From contig JAYTKJ010000135.1 in the NCBI GenBank assembly GCA_043730365.1, forward strand, positions 1-18,844: DNA of 18,844 nucleotides, written 5' to 3'. The translations under genes and the position numbers were made by a program. A model generated the notes under the pieces. The model was not told the DNA's origin and made no database searches. It saw only the letters and a list, made by a program, of their open reading frames with translations. Position 1 is the first letter of the stretch. Each line of letters starts with the position of its first letter. Shown here piece by piece: positions 15,003 to 18,844 of the stretch. The stretch is from VFZP01 sp043730365 (GTDB lineage: Bacteria; Acidobacteriota; Terriglobia; Bryobacterales; Bryobacteraceae).

Positions 15003-17468
15003 TCAGATCCTTAGATTGCGAAGCAGCCGCCGGGATTTCAGATCGATGGCTAAGAGCCGCCCGAGGTTGTCGCAGACCACCAGCCGATCTTCGCGCAGCG
15101 AAACTCCTACCGGCCATGTGCCGGCAAGGTGGAGATCGACAAGGACCTTACCTACCTCCCCCTCTCGGACCTCAAAGTGAGCGGCTCCGGCTTGACGCCG
15201 GACTCGGACCGAGTGAGCGGCGGCCGGCCAATTCCAATGCCAGGAGTCCCCGGGCAGCGGAATTGGCAGCGGAACAACCGAGACCCGATGCCGTAGAGTC
15301 AAATTAGGGAGTTGGAATTGCCACTCTTCAGCCGCCTCGCAATGTTGGTCGAGCAGGACCCGAAGGCTGCGCGGATCGCGGTCAATTCCCCCCACAATCC
15401 CTACATCCGGGACATGCCAAATGGACTCCAGGCGCGTGGACGTGGCGTCCAGAGCATGTAGGGTACCTTCGATCCCGACAAACCACAGTGAGCCGTCAAA
15501 GTCCGGCGCAAAATCGTCAAGACTTGTTTCACACCAGGACACCTCACTGCGCGCGGCCAAGTCCAAGCGGCCCAGCTTCCAGACCCCGTCGCGCCAAGCC
15601 AGCGTGATGGCTATCGTGCCCTGATCGGACAACACGAGCTTGGTTGCGGGTTGACCAAAGCGCGCGACGACGGCTCCGTCCCGGTCGATCAGCCGGCAAC
15701 CGCCTTCGCCCGTCGCCACCAGGATCTCTCCATTTGGCAACCAGACCGCCTCACTGAGCGGCGTCAATCCGGTGTCGGCGGCATCGATCCGGATCGAGAT
15801 GGAGGGGTGAGAGATATCGATGGAGGCTGGAATGCCGGGTAGGTCGGCGTGCAGACAGGCATCGGCGGCGTAGTCAATCAGCGAGCGCAGTTCCCGGCCC
15901 GGGATGTTGAGCATACCGGAGGCCACATCGCCGCAGAGGGATCGGATTACGGGGCGCATCAGCGTGCGAGTCGGCGCCGTGGAAGGTTCTGCGCCGAGCG
16001 CCTTAGCCAATGCCCAGCGCGTCGCCGCGCCTTCCAGCGTGCCGTTCGAAACAATCGGCATCAACTGGTTGCAAACGGCGTCGTAGGCATCCGGACGCGC
16101 ACTTATTTTCCAGACGAGCGCGCGTGCCCCCGCGGCGCCACCCACGGATATGGCGCGGTCCAGCCACGGGTCGGCCAGCGCGCGGAGCTGCGGCGCCGGC
16201 CAGGCGGCCTCCAATGCCGCGGCGTAGTTTCCCGCCTTGGCCAGATGCTCCGCCCAAGCTTGCCGCAGCGGATGCGCGACGCCTGGAGCCCCGCGCTCCA
16301 ATAAAGCGACTGCCTCGGCGAACGCGCCGGTACGGCGTGCAACGAGGCAGGCTCTAGACTGGTTGCCGGCGATGAACCACTGGCGCACCACGAGCCCGGG
16401 ATTGAGACCCCGTGCTTCGGCAAGCTGGGCGGCCTTTTCCAGTCGACCGTGCCGCTCCAGGAACGCCACTGCCTCTTCGTGAGCCTGCAGCAACTCGGTA
16501 AGGACGAACGCCGCCTCATCAAAGCGCCCGCGGGCCTGCAATTGCTCGAACGCGCTGCGATAATACAGGCGCAGCTGTTCCATGAGGCGAGTCTCGAGGC
16601 CAACCGAATGGGTGATTCGTTTGCTGTCCAGATCCAGCGACAGATCCGGCCGAAGCCGCGGTGGCCGCGCTGGGGAATGTGGCTTGTCGAGAGATTCGCC
16701 GGGGCGACCCAAGGCGATGGCATTGCGAAGCGCGTTGTCCAGATCGCCCTCTTCGAAACTGCGCAACAGGTTGGCCAGATGCCTTGCGTATTGACGCCCC
16801 GCGATTCGGCGTAGATAGACAAGACCTGCCAGGCGATGGAAAAACTCCAGCAGGCGCTGGCGCATAGGGAGGCCGGACGCACGGTTGGTCAAGATCGAAC
16901 CGGAGCTGCGGAGGGCGGTTAGCCAGCCACGCAGGCCATTGAGAGCCCCACCCGGATCGCTCACTCGCGCAGGGCCGTCGATTGGATCTACGCCAAAGAG
17001 ATTGCGCGGGGCCGCGGCTCCGGCGACCACGGCGATTTGTGGCGGCGTGGCGATGGTGCGAGCGGCCGGGCAAAATGTGAATCCGGTCAGGTCAATCCAG
17101 GTGGACGGATCTTCCCGGGTGCGATCACTCAGGATTGCAACTTCGCACTCGCCGGCCTGGACGATAACCAAAGACTGAGCGGAAGCAGTATCCAGAGCGT
17201 CAAGCTCGTGCCGCGACTGAGGAGCTGTAGAGAGAGATGCCCCGAGGCGAACCACCGGCGAACCGGGTGCGCGGGCGGCGTCCAGTGTTCTGGCGCTTGG
17301 CCACATCAATAGCAGTCCACTCCCGGCGCGGTGAACCTGCGAACCGGGGAGCCAGGAAGATACCACCCGGCGGTGAGTCGTCGCTTCTCCAAGAACGAGC
17401 AGGTCAAACCACAGGCCATCGGCCTGAATGATGCCCCTGAAAGTAGCGCGGCGCGGGTGCACACTCAT
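15003..17468 (-). CDS. bpX6-type protein of a MoxR-vWA-beta-propeller ternary system
   Basis: About 821 residues. An N-terminal beta-rich domain (~5-135: RRATFRGIIQADGLWFD, VVSSWLPGSQVHRAGSGLLL, STWIDLTGF) matches my recollection of the bpX6 domain. It is followed by a linker with RQYARHLANLLRSFEEGDLDNAL (~226-248), also seen in that family. An alpha-solenoid spans ~300-540, with repeats such as GRFDEAAFVLTELLQ and GRLEKAAQLAEARGL. The C-terminus (~570-821) has beta-propeller-like blades (GEILVATGEGG, GSLWFVGIEGTLHALD, DNLGRLLAIDL). bpX proteins accompany MoxR AAA ATPases and vWA proteins in predicted NTP-dependent conflict systems; those partners would lie off the right edge. The start is placed at 17468, where ATGA overlaps the upstream stop, rather than the earlier in-frame codon at 17516. 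No signal peptide is seen. The family call is from memory, with no search. Confidence 0.65.
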   Translation of the reverse strand: MSVHPRRATFRGIIQADGLWFDLLVLGEATTHRRVVSSWLPGSQVHRAGSGLLLMWPSARTLDAARAPGSPVVRLGASLSTAPQSRHELDALDTASAQSLVIVQAGECEVAILSDRTREDPSTWIDLTGFTFCPAARTIATPPQIAVVAGAAAPRNLFGVDPIDGPARVSDPGGALNGLRGWLTALRSSGSILTNRASGLPMRQRLLEFFHRLAGLVYLRRIAGRQYARHLANLLRSFEEGDLDNALRNAIALGRPGESLDKPHSPARPPRLRPDLSLDLDSKRITHSVGLETRLMEQLRLYYRSAFEQLQARGRFDEAAFVLTELLQAHEEAVAFLERHGRLEKAAQLAEARGLNPGLVVRQWFIAGNQSRACLVARRTGAFAEAVALLERGAPGVAHPLRQAWAEHLAKAGNYAAALEAAWPAPQLRALADPWLDRAISVGGAAGARALVWKISARPDAYDAVCNQLMPIVSNGTLEGAATRWALAKALGAEPSTAPTRTLMRPVIRSLCGDVASGMLNIPGRELRSLIDYAADACLHADLPGIPASIDISHPSISIRIDAADTGLTPLSEAVWLPNGEILVATGEGGCRLIDRDGAVVARFGQPATKLVLSDQGTIAITLAWRDGVWKLGRLDLAARSEVSWCETSLDDFAPDFDGSLWFVGIEGTLHALDATSTRLESIWHVPDVGIVGGIDRDPRSLRVLLDQHCEAAEEWQFQLPNLTLRHRVSVVPLPIPLPGDSWHWNWPAAAHSVRVRRQAGAAHFEVREGEVGKVLVDLHLAGTWPVGVSLREDRLVVCDNLGRLLAIDLKSRRLLRNLRI

Positions 17469-18844
17469 GACGATCGCGCGTCCACGAAATAAATCCCGCG
17501 ATCCACCGTTCGGCACGCCGCCACTCCAGGACCGGCTGCGAAGGAGGCGCTGGCCACCGGAGAGGGAAACGTCCTCAACTGTTGAGGTTCGCCAACTGAA
17601 TCGGATAGCGTCAGACGGAGCCGGTCCGGGGAAATTGCCAGCAAACGGGGACTGCCGTCTGGCCGGGTCACTAGCCCCACTGCTTGGCTTCCCGGCGGTG
17701 GCTCGAACCTGCGGGCGGGCTCATTGCACATCTGCCAGACGCCGGGGCTGTCTTCCCAAGCCAAGTCCAGATATGGCGCCTGCGTGGGAGCGCCCAAGCA
17801 GGCTCCGGCCACGGTATGAATGGGCAGCGGGCGGTGGTGCATGCCGCCTGAAAACCCAAACAACGCGAATGGTTCTGCGCCCGGAACACGTCCCAGCGCG
17901 ACGATCGAGGTTTCGCCGAACCGTCCGGTGGCCATCACGTGTTCGATAACTTTACGCGCGCGGCAGCGCCCTTCGAACATCTCCAGACGGAAGAGCGATC
18001 GGCGCCGATCGAGCACTAAGACCGACAGCAGGTTGTTCTCCTCGCACACATAGCATGGTTCTAGCGGGTCCGAAGGTGTGGGGAAGACGAACTCGTCGCC
18101 CTCGACCGTGTAGGGACCGATCGGCAGCAGCGGCCGCCGGCGCACCCAATGGAGCATGAGGCGCCCGTCGAGTTCGCCCGCCATGCAGTAACGGGCTCGA
18201 AACCGGCCGGCGGCGAAGAGCAAATTGAAAGGGGTGCGCCAGACCCTCGTGCGATGAGGAGGTTGGGCTGAGTAGGACCCAACCGAACGTGCTGACGTCC
18301 GGATCAGGGCATGGGTGGCGTCGTGGTCCAGCAGGACGTTCGACTCCACACCGGACTGCGTAGTGGCGTCCTCTTGGCTGGCGGCGCCAAAAGGATTACA
18401 GAGCAGGTTGGCGCAATCGCGGTCCGGCTCAGGAAGGTCCAGCCGGAGGCCACGGGGTTCGGCGCCCGGGCTCAGCACTCGCACATCGAGGCTTCGTTTG
18501 GCTGGATCGAGCACATCTTCGATCAAGACACGCCGGACGACGGTGCCTGGATTCGTCGTCGGGCCCGGCCAAGCCGGGTTAGCGCCGATGAGCCAGACCT
18601 CGTCGTGCCCTCGCCAATGATCAGCCGCGCCGGCCCACGCATCGCTGTGGACTGTCGCGGCGTTTTCAAAACTCCTGGCACGCAGGAACCGGCGAATGTC
18701 AGGGGCTGCCAGGCCGGTCGTCAACTCGAGACTGCGGTCCTGCAGCACGCCCCATTGAAACCGGCTACCGGCGGCCAAGGCGCGACGAGACAACAGGACG
18801 AGCAACGACATCTGCACCAAACGCGGCGAGCCGAATTGCGCTGG
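17465..18844 (-). CDS. Probable beta-propeller protein of the bpX operon, open at the right edge
   Basis: At least 451 codons, with the frame open to the window edge; possible starts are TTG 18820, GTG 18817 and ATG 18811, none with a ribosome site, so it may begin outside. The sequence is rich in short beta-strands with Trp, Gly and Asp turns (DEVWLIGANPAWPG, LDGRLMLHWVRRRPLLPIG, SIVALGRVPGAEPFALFGFSGG, GVWQMCNEP), consistent with a propeller or related bpX domain. It lacks signal peptide or membrane segments. It overlaps the bpX6-type gene by four bases (ATGA), so the two products are probably made together. I do not recognise which bpX subtype, if any, it is; the propeller call is inferred from strand pattern and context. 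It most likely supplies the partner scaffold in the same system. Confidence 0.6.
   Translation of the reverse strand, partial: PAQFGSPRLVQMSLLVLLSRRALAAGSRFQWGVLQDRSLELTTGLAAPDIRRFLRARSFENAATVHSDAWAGAADHWRGHDEVWLIGANPAWPGPTTNPGTVVRRVLIEDVLDPAKRSLDVRVLSPGAEPRGLRLDLPEPDRDCANLLCNPFGAASQEDATTQSGVESNVLLDHDATHALIRTSARSVGSYSAQPPHRTRVWRTPFNLLFAAGRFRARYCMAGELDGRLMLHWVRRRPLLPIGPYTVEGDEFVFPTPSDPLEPCYVCEENNLLSVLVLDRRRSLFRLEMFEGRCRARKVIEHVMATGRFGETSIVALGRVPGAEPFALFGFSGGMHHRPLPIHTVAGACLGAPTQAPYLDLAWEDSPGVWQMCNEPARRFEPPPGSQAVGLVTRPDGSPRLLAISPDRLRLTLSDSVGEPQQLRTFPSPVASASFAAGPGVAACRTVDRGIYFVDARSS

Overview
The window looks like a chromosomal segment of a Bryobacterales/Solibacter-like Acidobacteriota. That placement is inference, resting on the high G+C, the long run of secreted proteins, and the particular families present: a type-II elongation factor G, a paired M16 peptidase, a secreted DUF6282-type hydrolase and a gluzincin-TPR protein. 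No rRNA, credible tRNA, CRISPR array or insertion sequence was found.

Layout, left to right. (1) 196-2292 (+): an EF-G-like GTPase behind a leader with two copies of a ~35-base repeat. A strong hairpin terminator lies between it and the convergent gene 2357-3430 (-), a secreted FecR-like protein with a Gly/Met/Tyr-rich tail. (2) 3523-6227 (+): two M16 peptidase-family genes with an ATGA overlap, the first with an intact zinc site and the second without, so probably an active/inactive heterodimer. (3) 6427-6834 (+): a small unrecognised helical protein. (4) 7184-8944 (+): two abutting genes with locally lower G+C. The first carries a DGQHR/DndB-like GGQHR motif and the second a HEPN-like RNxxxH motif. 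This looks like an accessory, possibly defensive or toxin-like, cassette. (5) 9167-11800 (-): a secreted DUF6282-type metal-dependent hydrolase and a secreted gluzincin-TPR protein, nine bases apart. (6) 11886-12650 (+): a GAF-ANTAR regulator, divergent from the hydrolase. (7) 13036-13923 (-): an NmrA-type NAD(P)-binding protein. (8) 14085 to the right edge (-): one tight operon read leftward, made of a probable beta-propeller protein open at the edge, a bpX6-type protein and an Fpg/MutM-family glycosylase.

The most interesting parts are the right-edge operon and the DGQHR/HEPN pair. The bpX6-type protein belongs, as far as can be recognised by eye, to the MoxR-vWA-beta-propeller (bpX) ternary systems, which are predicted NTP-dependent conflict systems. 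The MoxR ATPase and vWA partners would have to lie to the right, outside the window. Its stop codon is nine bases from the start of a variant DNA glycosylase, which may be part of the system. All family assignments come from reading motifs by eye; no database search was possible.
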